Below, in pieces: positions 35,107 through 43,819 of a DNA stretch of 64,000 nt (within the stretch, counting starts at the first letter, position 1; the number at the start of each line of letters is the position of its first letter). Source of the stretch: Emticicia sp. CRIBPO (lineage in GTDB: Bacteria > Bacteroidota > Bacteroidia > Cytophagales > Spirosomataceae). The notes below the pieces were generated by a model that did not search any database, had not been told where the DNA came from, and saw only the letters and a list, made by a program, of their open reading frames with translations. Made by a program: the position numbers and the translations under genes. Where the stretch lies: NCBI RefSeq assembly GCF_009905725.1, contig NZ_JAAAKV010000011.1, positions 1-64,000 on the forward strand, read 5' to 3'.

Positions 35107-37530
35107 TTATTTTCTGATGATTGCACCCAGTTCTTTTTCAAAGGCTCCCATCAGCCTCTGCATGGTTTTATCGATCAGCGTATCGTTCAATGTCTTTTCT
35201 TCATCCAGTAAAGTGAAACTTACGGCGTAGGCCTTCTTACCTGCCTCCAGTTTATCACCTTCGTAAATGTCGAAAAGATTAACCGACTTCAGCAGTTTAC
35301 GCTCGGCAGAAGAAGCAAGGGCTTCGATCTGGGAGAATTTAACGGCTTTGTCCACTACCAATGACAAATCTCTCCTTACTTCCGGATATTTTGGTATTTC
35401 TGTAAACTTAACTTCCGGAGTGTAAGACTTAGTCAGCAAATCCCAGTCAAACTCAGCATAAAACACCTGCTGCTTTACGTCGGCAAACTTAAGATTGGAA
35501 GGATGCACGCTACCGAAACTGACGATCTCTTTGTTTTTGTAGAGGTATGATACTCCATATTCAAACAATGACGACTGGGTTTCAGAGGTTTTGAAGCCCG
35601 AGATCTTCATGCTTTCAAGGATCACCTTTACCAGCTCCGAAAGGTCATAGAAACTTACGCTTTCAGATTTTGACTTCCATGTTTCAGCGTTTTTATTCCC
35701 TGTCAGCCAGACACCCAGCACCTTGGATTCTTTTATTTTAGAGCCCTGGTCTGTCACCTGTCTGTGATAAGATCTCCCGAACTCAAAAAACTTCAGATCG
35801 CGGCTGCGTCTGTTGATGTTGTAGGCCAGTGCATTTAAGCCTGAAAACAATAATCCCTGACGCATCACGGACAATTCCTCACTCAAAGGATTCAGCAATT
35901 TAACTTCTCCGCCTTTTACAGATTCTTTCAGGGCCTGGTTTTCAGAAGGCTTAACGATCGATAAGGTCTGAATTTCATGAAAACTTCTTGATGATAACAG
36001 TTCTGAAAGTCTGATTTTCAGATCGTCCGGATCATTCACCGGGAAATTTGAAATAAAATCTGATTGCAGATAGGCAGACTCCTCCACATTTTCGAATCCG
36101 TAAATTCTCAGAATTTCTTCAATGACGTCGGCTTCACGCTGCACGTCCACCCTGTAAGGTGGCACATTCACTTTTAATGTTTCAGCGTCTTCTGATACCA
36201 CTTTGATGTCGAGGCTTTCCAGTATTTTACGGATCAGCCCGGCATCCAGGGTTTTACCTATCAGGCGGTTGATGTTTTTATACTTCAGGGTTATCTCAAA
36301 ATCCTGAACAGGATCGGGATAGACATCGATGATATCCGCTATCTGACCGCCTGCCAGTTCTTTTACCAGCAATGCTGCCACTTTAATAGCAAAAGGAGGC
36401 ATATTAGGATCAGTACCCCTTTCATATCTGAATGAGGCATCTGTTTTCAGACCGTGGAATGAAGCTGTTTTCCTGACAGCCGCCGGGTTAAAATAGGCGA
36501 CTTCAAGAAAAATATTTTTGGTTTCAGCTTTTACGCCAGAGTTGATTCCACCAAAAACCCCGGCAATGGCCATAGGTCCTGAAGCATTGCAAATGGCCAG
36601 GTCATATCCTGACAGTTTTCTTTCTGTACCGTCGAGGGTGGTCACCAGAGTATCTTTTTCTGGTGTTTTAACAATCAGCTGCTTTCCGTCAATCTGGTCG
36701 GCATCAAAAATGTGCATTGGCTGACCAAGATAGTGACAGATATAATTGGTAATGTCTACGATATTATTGATGGAATTGACGCCGATCGTTCTCAGGAAGG
36801 CTTTCAGCCACTCGGGAGATTCTTTCACCTCCACTCCCCTGATCTCCAGGCCACAGAAACGCGGGCAATCTGTATTATTCTCTACGCTTACCTCAATTGA
36901 ACCTTTTGTTTCTCCGGCCACAAATGAACTCGTATCCGGCAAAACAATGGTTTCTCCTGAAACAGCTTTGATGTCTCTGGCCACACCAAAATGTGAAGCG
37001 GCATCAGCCCTGTTAGGTGTCAGACCGATTTCGATCATATAGTCAGGCTCCAGGTCGAGGTATTTAATGGCCGGGGTACCGTTCGGTAAATCCGTATCCA
37101 ACACCATGATACCTGCGTGAGAATGCCCCAGGCCGATTTCATCTTCGGCACAAAGCATACCTTCTGAAGCAGCTCCTCTGATTTTGGATTTTTTAATAAC
37201 AAAAGGCTCACCTTCTGTAGGATAGAGTTTTGCTCCAATCAGAGCCACGATCACTTTTTGTCCGGCCGCTACATTGGGGGCTCCGCAGACAATGTTCAGC
37301 AATTCTCCCTGGCCGGCATCTACGGTTGTCAAGTTAAGTTTATCCGCATCAGGGTGTTTTTCACAGGTTTTTACTTCGCCTATCACCACACCTTCCAAAC
37401 CACCTTCCACCTGTTCTATCTTTTCAATACCTTCTACTTCGAGTCCTGTGGACGTCAATATTTTGCCGAGTTCCTCCGGCGATTGATCAATTTTTATTAA
37501 AGTTTTTAATTGATTGTACGAAATCTTCAT
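35107..37530 (-). CDS. pheT: Phenylalanine-tRNA ligase beta subunit
   Basis: An 807-residue bacterial-type PheT. Domains in order: EMAP/tRNA-binding (about 40-150), B3/B4 editing domain (about 210-390; GVFGG and SFRYERGTDP nearby), B5 (about 400-470), the catalytic-like core (about 480-690, FEFGRSYHR), and the FDX-ACB anticodon domain (about 715-807; PEVRRDLSLVVD). It pairs with PheS, which is not in the window, in an alpha2beta2 enzyme. It heads the operon containing the coiled-coil gene, zapA and rny. Confidence 0.97.
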   Translation of the reverse strand: MKISYNQLKTLIKIDQSPEELGKILTSTGLEVEGIEKIEQVEGGLEGVVIGEVKTCEKHPDADKLNLTTVDAGQGELLNIVCGAPNVAAGQKVIVALIGAKLYPTEGEPFVIKKSKIRGAASEGMLCAEDEIGLGHSHAGIMVLDTDLPNGTPAIKYLDLEPDYMIEIGLTPNRADAASHFGVARDIKAVSGETIVLPDTSSFVAGETKGSIEVSVENNTDCPRFCGLEIRGVEVKESPEWLKAFLRTIGVNSINNIVDITNYICHYLGQPMHIFDADQIDGKQLIVKTPEKDTLVTTLDGTERKLSGYDLAICNASGPMAIAGVFGGINSGVKAETKNIFLEVAYFNPAAVRKTASFHGLKTDASFRYERGTDPNMPPFAIKVAALLVKELAGGQIADIIDVYPDPVQDFEITLKYKNINRLIGKTLDAGLIRKILESLDIKVVSEDAETLKVNVPPYRVDVQREADVIEEILRIYGFENVEESAYLQSDFISNFPVNDPDDLKIRLSELLSSRSFHEIQTLSIVKPSENQALKESVKGGEVKLLNPLSEELSVMRQGLLFSGLNALAYNINRRSRDLKFFEFGRSYHRQVTDQGSKIKESKVLGVWLTGNKNAETWKSKSESVSFYDLSELVKVILESMKISGFKTSETQSSLFEYGVSYLYKNKEIVSFGSVHPSNLKFADVKQQVFYAEFDWDLLTKSYTPEVKFTEIPKYPEVRRDLSLVVDKAVKFSQIEALASSAERKLLKSVNLFDIYEGDKLEAGKKAYAVSFTLLDEEKTLNDTLIDKTMQRLMGAFEKELGAIIRK

Positions 37531-37576
37531 CTATGATTCTGTGATTATGCCTTTACCTCTGTTTTTCAATAAAATG

Positions 37577-37608
37577 CAAAGATAGGAAAAGCTGTAATCA
37601 ATTTTCAA
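37577..37608 (-). promoter_or_regulatory. Promoter of the pheT operon
   Basis: On the minus strand TTG (37606-37608), a 21-nt spacer and TATCTTTG (37577-37584) match the Bacteroidota consensus. The pheT start is 47 nt downstream. Confidence 0.7.
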
Positions 37609-37610
37609 TG

Positions 37611-37807
37611 GGTGGTCTAATTTTCAGTGAATGAATGAGAGAATGATAGAATATTGGTGGGGGATTTAATTTTAAGTGAAGGAATGAGTGAATGATAGAA
37701 TATTGGTGGGAGATTTAATTTTAAGTGAAGGAATGAGTAAATGACAGAATATTGGTGGGGATTTAATTTTCAATGAAGGAATGAGTGAATGACAGAATAT
37801 TGGAGGA
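37611..37807. repeat. 49-bp tandem repeat, four copies
   Basis: Four head-to-tail copies of a unit of 49 bp (last one 48 bp) are marked by the phrase AGAATATTGG, which recurs at about 49-bp intervals. Each unit contains ATTTAATTTT, then GTGAAGGAATGAGTGAATGA. Copies differ at a few positions. It lies between the pheT promoter and the GMC oxidoreductase gene and has no open reading frame. Its A/G-rich style resembles other intergenic tracts in this window. Confidence 0.85.
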
Positions 37808-37976
37808 TAGTCCTTTTACTTGCCACCGGCTTTCTCTTGCCTGGAGGCACGGAGCAAATGGAGAAACAGGATTGGGGCTCTGAGGCCCGGTTTCGTTTTA
37901 CCCGTTTCTCATACAATGTTAAGATCAGCTCTCAAAAAAACTAACAGCCAAAAAGCCAATGGCTAACTGCTAACAG
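37808..37976. other. Noncoding spacer with AGCCAATGGCT-type repeats
   Basis: No gene is evident. Near the right end, 37941-37978 has short nested repeats built from CTAACAGC, AGCCAATGGCT and CTAACTGC, which form small hairpins next to a T-run on the minus strand and could end the GMC oxidoreductase transcript. The rest has no clear structure. Confidence 0.4.
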
Positions 37977-39584
37977 CTATTTGCCAAGAATCATGTCGGA
38001 TGCTTTTTCTGCAATCATGTATACCGGGGCATTGGTGTTGCCTGAAACAATGTTGGGCATAATAGACGCATCCACCACCCTCAGGCTTTCGATGCCGTGT
38101 ACCTGCAGCTTGTCATTCACTACGGCCATTTCGTCGTGGCCCATTTTACAGGTACCGACCGGATGATAGACGGTTTCCAGCTGCATTTTGATATGGTGCA
38201 TAATCGCATCATCAGAGCTGTAGTCCGGCGGGGTGATGATCTTTTTTGAATGGGGCTCGAATGCCTTCGTACGCATTACTTCCATGGCTTTTTTGGTGGC
38301 TTTGAGCAGCAACTGCCGGTCATTCTCACTTTCCAGGAAATTCGGCTGGATCACAGGAGCGTCAAGGGGATTAGCGGAAGATATCCCAACAAAACCCCTG
38401 CTTTCCGGTCTCAGAAGGGTAGGTAATACAGTATAGCCATCTATCAGCGGAAAAGTATCGGTATCGTACATATCAACTTTATAATCGTCTCCGATCTGAA
38501 TCGGCACAAAATGAAGCTGATAATCCACCCTCGTGTCTTTAGCCGGATCAATGGCTCCGAAGGCCAGGGCTTCGAGCGGACTTATCGTGAAAGGTCCGGT
38601 TTTGGTTAAAAAATATTGCACCAGTCCTTTTACCTGGTTCATGGCAGAAAGGTTATGATTCTGGCCTCTTTGTGTCGTAGACAGAGCACTGACACCGGTG
38701 AAGAGGTGATCCTGTAGATTTTTGCCCACACCGGGCAGTTCTTTTACCAGCTTAATATCCTGGAACGCCAGTTCAGAAGCATCGCCGATTCCCGACAACA
38801 ACAAAATCTGGGGCGAACAAAAGGCCCCGGCAGACAAAATAACTTCTTTTGAAGCCCGGATCTGTTCTGTGTTGTTTTTGCCGGAGATCACTTCCACTCC
38901 GACCGCCTTATCATTCTCCACGATGATTCTTTTCACCTGGATTTTGATCATGACTTTCAGATTGACTCTGCCCATGACCGGTTTTAAGAACGCAGTGGCC
39001 CCGCTGTGCCTTTTCTGGTCCTTGATCGTAAACTGAATCAGGCCGGCTCCTTCCTGGCTGGCTCCGTTCAGGTCTTTATTGTCTGAAAAACCGGTTTCAA
39101 TACAGGCTTCCACAAAAGCTTCCGCAAATGGTGTCCTGAATTTCTTCGGATAGGTCACATTCAACTCTCCTCCCTGCCCGTGATACTGATCCGCAATCTG
39201 TTCATTATGTTCTGATTTTTTAAAATACGGCAGCACATCACTATAAGCCCATCCTTTATTGCCCAGAGCTGCCCAGTCATTATAATCTTCTGCATTTCCT
39301 CTTACATAAGCCATGGCGTTGACAGAACTGGAGCCTCCGAGAGTCTTTCCCCTGGGCAGGTAAATCCTGCGGTTAAGGACATGTTTCTGAGGCTCTGTAG
39401 AAAAACCCCAGTCTACTTCGGTCCTGTTTAACTTAGAATAAGCCGCAGGAACATGGATCTCCAGTTTGGTATCTTTCCCGCCCGATTCAATCAGCAAAAC
39501 CTGATTGGAAGGATCGGCACTGAGCCTGTTGGCCAATACACAGCCGGCAGATCCGGCTCCGATGATGATGTAGTCAAATTTCAT
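37977..39584 (-). CDS. GMC-family FAD oxidoreductase (choline dehydrogenase-like)
   Basis: A 535-residue GMC oxidoreductase that oxidises an alcohol with FAD. It has the N-terminal dinucleotide fold GAGSAGCVLANRL, the GMC signature GKTLGGSSSVNAM (about 80-92), the second signature (GAFCSPQILLLSGIG, about 252-266) and the C-terminal active site HPVGTCKMG plus SGNTNAP with the catalytic His and Asn. Similarity pattern is to choline/alcohol dehydrogenases of the BetA group, but no glycine-betaine genes adjoin it, so the substrate is open. Monocistronic. Confidence 0.92.
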   Translation of the reverse strand: MKFDYIIIGAGSAGCVLANRLSADPSNQVLLIESGGKDTKLEIHVPAAYSKLNRTEVDWGFSTEPQKHVLNRRIYLPRGKTLGGSSSVNAMAYVRGNAEDYNDWAALGNKGWAYSDVLPYFKKSEHNEQIADQYHGQGGELNVTYPKKFRTPFAEAFVEACIETGFSDNKDLNGASQEGAGLIQFTIKDQKRHSGATAFLKPVMGRVNLKVMIKIQVKRIIVENDKAVGVEVISGKNNTEQIRASKEVILSAGAFCSPQILLLSGIGDASELAFQDIKLVKELPGVGKNLQDHLFTGVSALSTTQRGQNHNLSAMNQVKGLVQYFLTKTGPFTISPLEALAFGAIDPAKDTRVDYQLHFVPIQIGDDYKVDMYDTDTFPLIDGYTVLPTLLRPESRGFVGISSANPLDAPVIQPNFLESENDRQLLLKATKKAMEVMRTKAFEPHSKKIITPPDYSSDDAIMHHIKMQLETVYHPVGTCKMGHDEMAVVNDKLQVHGIESLRVVDASIMPNIVSGNTNAPVYMIAEKASDMILGK

Positions 39585-39703
39585 AACCAGGAATAGGTTG
39601 GGTAAAAATCAGGACAATATACAAAAAGATAAAAGAATTATTATAAAACACTTCTTCAATAAGACTTCAATTAAAAACAGACCTTATCGCCGGGTCAATT
39701 ATG

Positions 39704-39735
39704 TTGGATTTTCTGACGAAAATTAGATAGATTTG
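39704..39735 (+). promoter_or_regulatory. Promoter of the second M28 peptidase
   Basis: TTG (39704-39706), a 21-nt spacer and TAGATTTG (39728-39735) match both elements of the Bacteroidota promoter. The start codon is 64 nt downstream. Confidence 0.7.
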
Positions 39736-39799
39736 AATAGCTGATGTAAAAAGCCATCATTTACCCTAAACAATACCTTCAAAAAAACAGCGTATAAAA

Positions 39800-41449
39800 A
39801 TGATCAGAAAGACTATTTTACCTTTACTTTTTATGCTGGCATCCTGCCTGACCTCAACAAGTCAAACCACGCCGGCCATTAACAATGCCCTTAAAGCGAT
39901 CAACCCGGACGGCATTAAAGCAAGCATGACTTTCCTGTCTGATGATCTGCTGGAGGGCCGTCAGCCGGGCACGAGGGGATTTGCCGTAGCGTCCAAATAT
40001 GTGGAAACCCAGTTTATGGCCCTTGGTCTCAAACCCGGTGTCGACGGAAAATCTTATATACAGAAAGTACCTTTGCAAAAAGGAACTATTGAAGAATCCG
40101 GCTGTGGTTTTAGTATTATCAATAATGGAGAGACCGAAGCACTTGGCTATGGAAAGGATTATGTCATGAGTCCGTATTACTTTAATGAAACGGCCTCTGT
40201 AAAAGCTCCGCTGGCATTTGCGGGTTTCGGCATTTCTGCCCCTGATCTTGGTTATGACGATTATAAAGATCTTGATGTCAAGGGTAAAATCGTGGTGGTG
40301 ATTGATCAGGCTCCAGAGACTTTCCCATCCAATGAAAGGGCTTATTTTACGTCAAGAGATGCCAAGTTTGCCGAAGCCATCAAAAGAGGGGCTGTGGGCT
40401 TTATCGGCTTTTCGATGCCGGACAACAGCAGGACCTCGTGGGTAGCTACTGTAAGAAGGGGAAAACAAGGGGCTTTTAGATGGGTAGACCCTCAGGGAAA
40501 ACCCGCCAATGCCTATGAAGGATTGAAAAGTGTGAGTACTATGAACTATACCAGTGCCAAAAAACTATTTGCCAATTCCGGTAAAATCATCGGGGAGGTT
40601 TATACCCAGATCAAATCAGGCAAACCCTTGTCATTTGACCTGGGACTGAGTGCCGACCTGAAAGTATCTACTAAATTCCAGTTTGTAGACGGCTCTAACC
40701 TTGTGGGGATCATCCCCGGCTCAGACCCTAAACTTAAGGATGAATATGTGGTGTATGCGGCTCACGTAGACCATTTCGGGATTGGTGCGGCGGTAAACGG
40801 CGACTCTCTTTATAACGGAGCTCATGACAATGCCTCCGGCCCATCTATTTTACTACAGATCGCCGCAGCTTATAAAGCTTTGCCCGCAGCTCCCAAACGC
40901 TCTGTCTTGTTTACCGTTGTGACTGCTGAGGAGTATGGTTTACTGGGCTCTGACTATTTTATCAGTAACCTGCCGGGTATTAAAAAAGAAAACGTGGTGG
41001 CCAACCTCTCGATTGACATGCCGTTCTTCTTTCACCCGGTCCTTGACATTGTTCCATACGGTTACCAGCATTCCAGCCTTTCGAAACAGGTGGATGCCGC
41101 TACCAAGGTCCTGAAATTAAAAATCAGTCCTGATCCGTTTCCTGAGCAGGTCGTGTTTATCAGAAGTGATCACTTCAGCTTTATTAAAAAAGGAGTTCCG
41201 GCCTTGTTTATCAAAAGTGGTTTTATGACTGTGGCTTCAGATACGGTTGACAGGTCTAAATCGGATGTGGCCTGGAGGAGCACCATTTATCACACCCCTA
41301 AAGACGATATGAACCAGGCCTTTGATTTTGATGGCGGAGCAACACACGCCAAGGTCAATTTCCTGATCGGGTATTATGTCAGCACTGAAACGGCCAGGCC
41401 AACCTGGAACAAAGGTGATTTTTTTGGCAAAAGATTTTCCGGTAAATAA
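39800..41449 (+). CDS. M28-family peptidase, probable lipoprotein
   Basis: A 549-residue exported zinc peptidase. The N-terminus has a signal peptide with a lipobox-like LASC near residue 16, so it may be lipid-anchored. A PA-type insertion occupies roughly 130-290. The zinc site is intact: AAHVDHFG, NGAHDNASG, VVTAEEYGLLGS, SIDMP and IRSDHFSF. The DD pair of the other M28 enzyme (5049) is HD here, so only one Asp bridges at this position. A terminator hairpin lies 10 nt after the stop. Substrate unknown. Confidence 0.9.
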   Translation: MIRKTILPLLFMLASCLTSTSQTTPAINNALKAINPDGIKASMTFLSDDLLEGRQPGTRGFAVASKYVETQFMALGLKPGVDGKSYIQKVPLQKGTIEESGCGFSIINNGETEALGYGKDYVMSPYYFNETASVKAPLAFAGFGISAPDLGYDDYKDLDVKGKIVVVIDQAPETFPSNERAYFTSRDAKFAEAIKRGAVGFIGFSMPDNSRTSWVATVRRGKQGAFRWVDPQGKPANAYEGLKSVSTMNYTSAKKLFANSGKIIGEVYTQIKSGKPLSFDLGLSADLKVSTKFQFVDGSNLVGIIPGSDPKLKDEYVVYAAHVDHFGIGAAVNGDSLYNGAHDNASGPSILLQIAAAYKALPAAPKRSVLFTVVTAEEYGLLGSDYFISNLPGIKKENVVANLSIDMPFFFHPVLDIVPYGYQHSSLSKQVDAATKVLKLKISPDPFPEQVVFIRSDHFSFIKKGVPALFIKSGFMTVASDTVDRSKSDVAWRSTIYHTPKDDMNQAFDFDGGATHAKVNFLIGYYVSTETARPTWNKGDFFGKRFSGK

Positions 41450-41458
41450 TCAAAATCC

Positions 41459-41487
41459 AGGACACCCGCACAGGTGTCCTGCTTTTT
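41459..41487 (+). terminator. Terminator after the second M28 peptidase
   Basis: AGGACACC (41459-41466) and GGTGTCCT (41473-41480) pair around a 6-nt loop, followed by GCTTTTT. It sits immediately before the GTG start of the next gene. Confidence 0.85.
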
Positions 41488-41490
41488 ACA

Positions 41491-42039
41491 GTGAGTACAA
41501 CTCTATCAAAAGCCAACCTGACGGCCTACGGGCTAAATCAACTGATCAATGTTTTCTGGTCGGTTATCAGTTTCGGGCCGGTGAGTTACTTTTGTTATGT
41601 ATATATGTACAACCGCTGGTTTTATATATTCCTGGCTATCAGTGTGACCGGTATGCTGATTCCCGAAAAATGGCTGGATAAATTCACAATCAGCAAGTCG
41701 CCTGCATTTTATAGAAAAGCAGGGGTCAGATTTGCTCAGAAATTTACACAGGATGGCGTTCTTATCAACCAGTTTATCAGGAGAAAAACCCCGGATTATG
41801 AAGCCATCCGTAACAAAAAATCTATAGAAAAGCTAAAGAGGAAGGGATTTGTGAACGAGAAATTCCACCTGATGATGTTCATCTTCTTTCTTTTGGCGGG
41901 CATTTACGCTCTTATCTGTCAATACTGGCTCTGGGGCCTCATCATCACATTGACCAATATCATTTTCAATGTTTATCCTGTTTTACTTCAGCATTACAAC
42001 AGGTTAAGGATGATGAGGGTTATGGGGCGTTACAGATAA
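41491..42039 (+). CDS. CrtO-like membrane acyltransferase homologue (tentative)
   Basis: A 182-residue membrane protein. Predicted helices lie at about 15-32, 40-57, 127-143 and 148-165. The C-terminal N-x-YP-x6-YNRLR-x2-R pattern, and FHLMMF before it, recall glycosyl-4,4'-diaponeurosporenoate acyltransferase (CrtO) proteins that finish carotenoid glycosides. No other carotenoid genes are near, so this is tentative. The only upstream start in frame is GTG 41491, directly after a terminator, with no room for a leader; translation may depend on read-through or on a later start. Confidence 0.65.
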   Translation: MSTTLSKANLTAYGLNQLINVFWSVISFGPVSYFCYVYMYNRWFYIFLAISVTGMLIPEKWLDKFTISKSPAFYRKAGVRFAQKFTQDGVLINQFIRRKTPDYEAIRNKKSIEKLKRKGFVNEKFHLMMFIFFLLAGIYALICQYWLWGLIITLTNIIFNVYPVLLQHYNRLRMMRVMGRYR

Positions 42040-42040
42040 A

Positions 42041-42080
42041 AGCAGGAGAAAGGTAGAAGAAAAACGGAAAAACAAAAGGG
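42041..42080. repeat. Purine-rich intergenic tract (copy a)
   Basis: AGCAGGAGAAAGGTAGAAGA and CGGAAAAAC words after the CrtO-like gene overlap the adjacent terminator arm. They match words in the tracts at 55358, 56395 and 59908 (inverted). Confidence 0.5.
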
Positions 42081-42105
42081 CAGAGAGTTTTTGCCCCTGC
42101 CCTTT
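42075..42105. terminator. Bidirectional terminator between convergent genes
   Basis: AAAGGGCAG (42075-42083) pairs with CTGCCCTTT (42097-42105) around a 13-nt loop, with A-rich flank on the left and short T/A flank on the right. It separates the convergent CrtO-like gene and SDR gene. Confidence 0.75.
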
Positions 42106-42129
42106 GTAAACGGTATTTCATTCTGTATC

Positions 42130-42876
42130 TTATTTCCTGTAAATGACCGTCGGGGCGGCCTGGGCTTTGGCATAGATGGTCATGTCGGCTATGGTGACAT
42201 GATCAGGAGCCATGATGCAATAAGTAATGGCGTCTGCGATGTCAGCAGCGTGCAAAGGGTCAAACCCTGCGTAAACCTGCTTCGCCCGGTCTTTATCTCC
42301 TTTAAATCGCACTTCTGAGAACTCAGTTTCTACGGCACCCGGAGCTATATTGGTTACTTTAATACCATGTTTTGTCAGATCAAGACGCATGCCTTCACTG
42401 ATGGCCTCCACACTTTTTTTGGAAGCACAATAAACAGCCCCGTTTTCGTAGGTTTGTTTGCCCGCAACAGAACTGAGGTTGACAATGTGTCCGCCGCCGT
42501 TGGCAATCATCTCCGGCACCACCTGACGGGAAACGTACAGGAGCCCTTTGACGTTACCATCGATCATATTGTCCCAATCGTCAACCTCGCCCTTATCAAA
42601 AGACGACAAGCCATGGGCATTACCGGCATTATTGACAAGGATGTCTATCTTTTTCCACTGATCATCCAATGAAGCTATAGCAGCATTAACCGAGTCGCGG
42701 TCTCTGACATCAAAAAGAAGAATGACAGATTCCACGTCTATTTCTTTTTGTAATTCAAGCAGACGGTCTTCTCTCCGGCCACACAAGATCAAAGCGATAC
42801 CTTTCTGAGCAAAGGCCAATGCGGTAGCACGGCCGATTCCGGAAGAAGCTCCGGTAACTAAAGCTATTTTTTTCAT
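42130..42876 (-). CDS. Short-chain dehydrogenase/reductase (YdfG-like)
   Basis: A 248-residue SDR. It has TGASSGIGRATA at the N-terminus, an Arg-rich segment after the second strand (CGRREDR) that favours NADP, NNAGNAHG, and the catalytic Ser in NLSSVAGK with YCASK (about 150-154). The best match in pattern is the 3-hydroxy acid dehydrogenase group, such as YdfG. Its start overlaps the stop of the upstream DUF4835 gene by 4 nt, so it is the last gene of the GNAT-coaBC-DUF4835 operon. Confidence 0.92.
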   Translation of the reverse strand: MKKIALVTGASSGIGRATALAFAQKGIALILCGRREDRLLELQKEIDVESVILLFDVRDRDSVNAAIASLDDQWKKIDILVNNAGNAHGLSSFDKGEVDDWDNMIDGNVKGLLYVSRQVVPEMIANGGGHIVNLSSVAGKQTYENGAVYCASKKSVEAISEGMRLDLTKHGIKVTNIAPGAVETEFSEVRFKGDKDRAKQVYAGFDPLHAADIADAITYCIMAPDHVTIADMTIYAKAQAAPTVIYRK

Positions 42877-43790
42877 TTTAATATCTGACGGTAGGCCTCT
42901 GTTTTATCAGGGTCCATATTACTTAACAAACTAAAAACCTGTTGTTTTTCCTGGCTGGTAGCTTCAGAAAACATATTGATCAGCTCAATACTTTTGGCAT
43001 CGAAAAAATAATTGATCACCACTGCATTCTGTTTCAGCGACACTATATTCTTTAAGGTCTGAAGAAACTCGATCACCTGTTTCCTGGCGGCAGCCGGATT
43101 AGACGCAAAGCCGTCCAGAACCACCCGGTGGTAATTGTAAAGCCCCTCCCTGAACCTCAGCAGCTGCTGGTTTCTCAGGTTTTCTATGATCCAGTACCTG
43201 TTTCTCATATCACTGTTGGCAGACCAGCCTTCACCCCCGCCTGAATTCCCTGCAATGGTACAGACGTTGTAAGCCCTTTCCAGATATTGTGATCCTCCCA
43301 AACGGCTGAAAGTGTCATAGTCAATCGCCAGGGCAAGCAGCGAATAATAAGAAAGCATCGAAGTGAGCTTATTCGTAAAACCCTGTTCATTAAACACCAT
43401 CTGGCGTTCTTCAGGGGCAAAAGAAAACTCAAAGGCCCTGTCAACAAACTGGAAAGTGACGGTTTCGTAAGTAGTGCCGTAAACGGGCCTGATTACCTGG
43501 AACTGGGCGTTCCCGATAAAACGGTTCTGGGCAGGTGATTTCAGTAAATTGATGACCAGGTTACATTTCACCTTTTCTTTTTCGGCAAATACGTCGTTGG
43601 TCCAACGCTGGTTGTTGATGAAATTAAAAACGGCCTGTTCAAGGTCGGCAAAGAACTGCTTGTCGTTTTGCTGTGTGTTGGTGGCCAGCTGACTGGTGTT
43701 GATGGTCACCTTGCAGGACAATTCCTGTGCAGATGCCTCGTAAACCGCGATCAGACTTAATAATAAAACAAAAACTTTTCTCAAACGCAT
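42873..43790 (-). CDS. DUF4835 protein (PorD-like)
   Basis: A 305-residue exported protein with a signal peptide ending near SAQE. Features typical of DUF4835 proteins are seen: an early VTINTSQL segment, FQFVDRAFEF, and a later SYYSLLALAIDYDTF. Members occur only in Bacteroidota and lie next to coaBC, as here; some annotations call them PorD, linking them to type IX secretion. I infer a T9SS-related role from the family only. It overlaps the SDR start (ATGA) and follows coaBC by 29 nt. Confidence 0.85.
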   Translation of the reverse strand: MRLRKVFVLLLSLIAVYEASAQELSCKVTINTSQLATNTQQNDKQFFADLEQAVFNFINNQRWTNDVFAEKEKVKCNLVINLLKSPAQNRFIGNAQFQVIRPVYGTTYETVTFQFVDRAFEFSFAPEERQMVFNEQGFTNKLTSMLSYYSLLALAIDYDTFSRLGGSQYLERAYNVCTIAGNSGGGEGWSANSDMRNRYWIIENLRNQQLLRFREGLYNYHRVVLDGFASNPAAARKQVIEFLQTLKNIVSLKQNAVVINYFFDAKSIELINMFSEATSQEKQQVFSLLSNMDPDKTEAYRQILK

Positions 43791-43819
43791 AGGATATTTT
43801 CAGAGAATTTTAAAATGAA

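Noticed and set aside
37611-37807. Possible CRISPR array
   Set aside because: The units are contiguous without unique spacers and no cas genes are present, so it is a simple tandem repeat.
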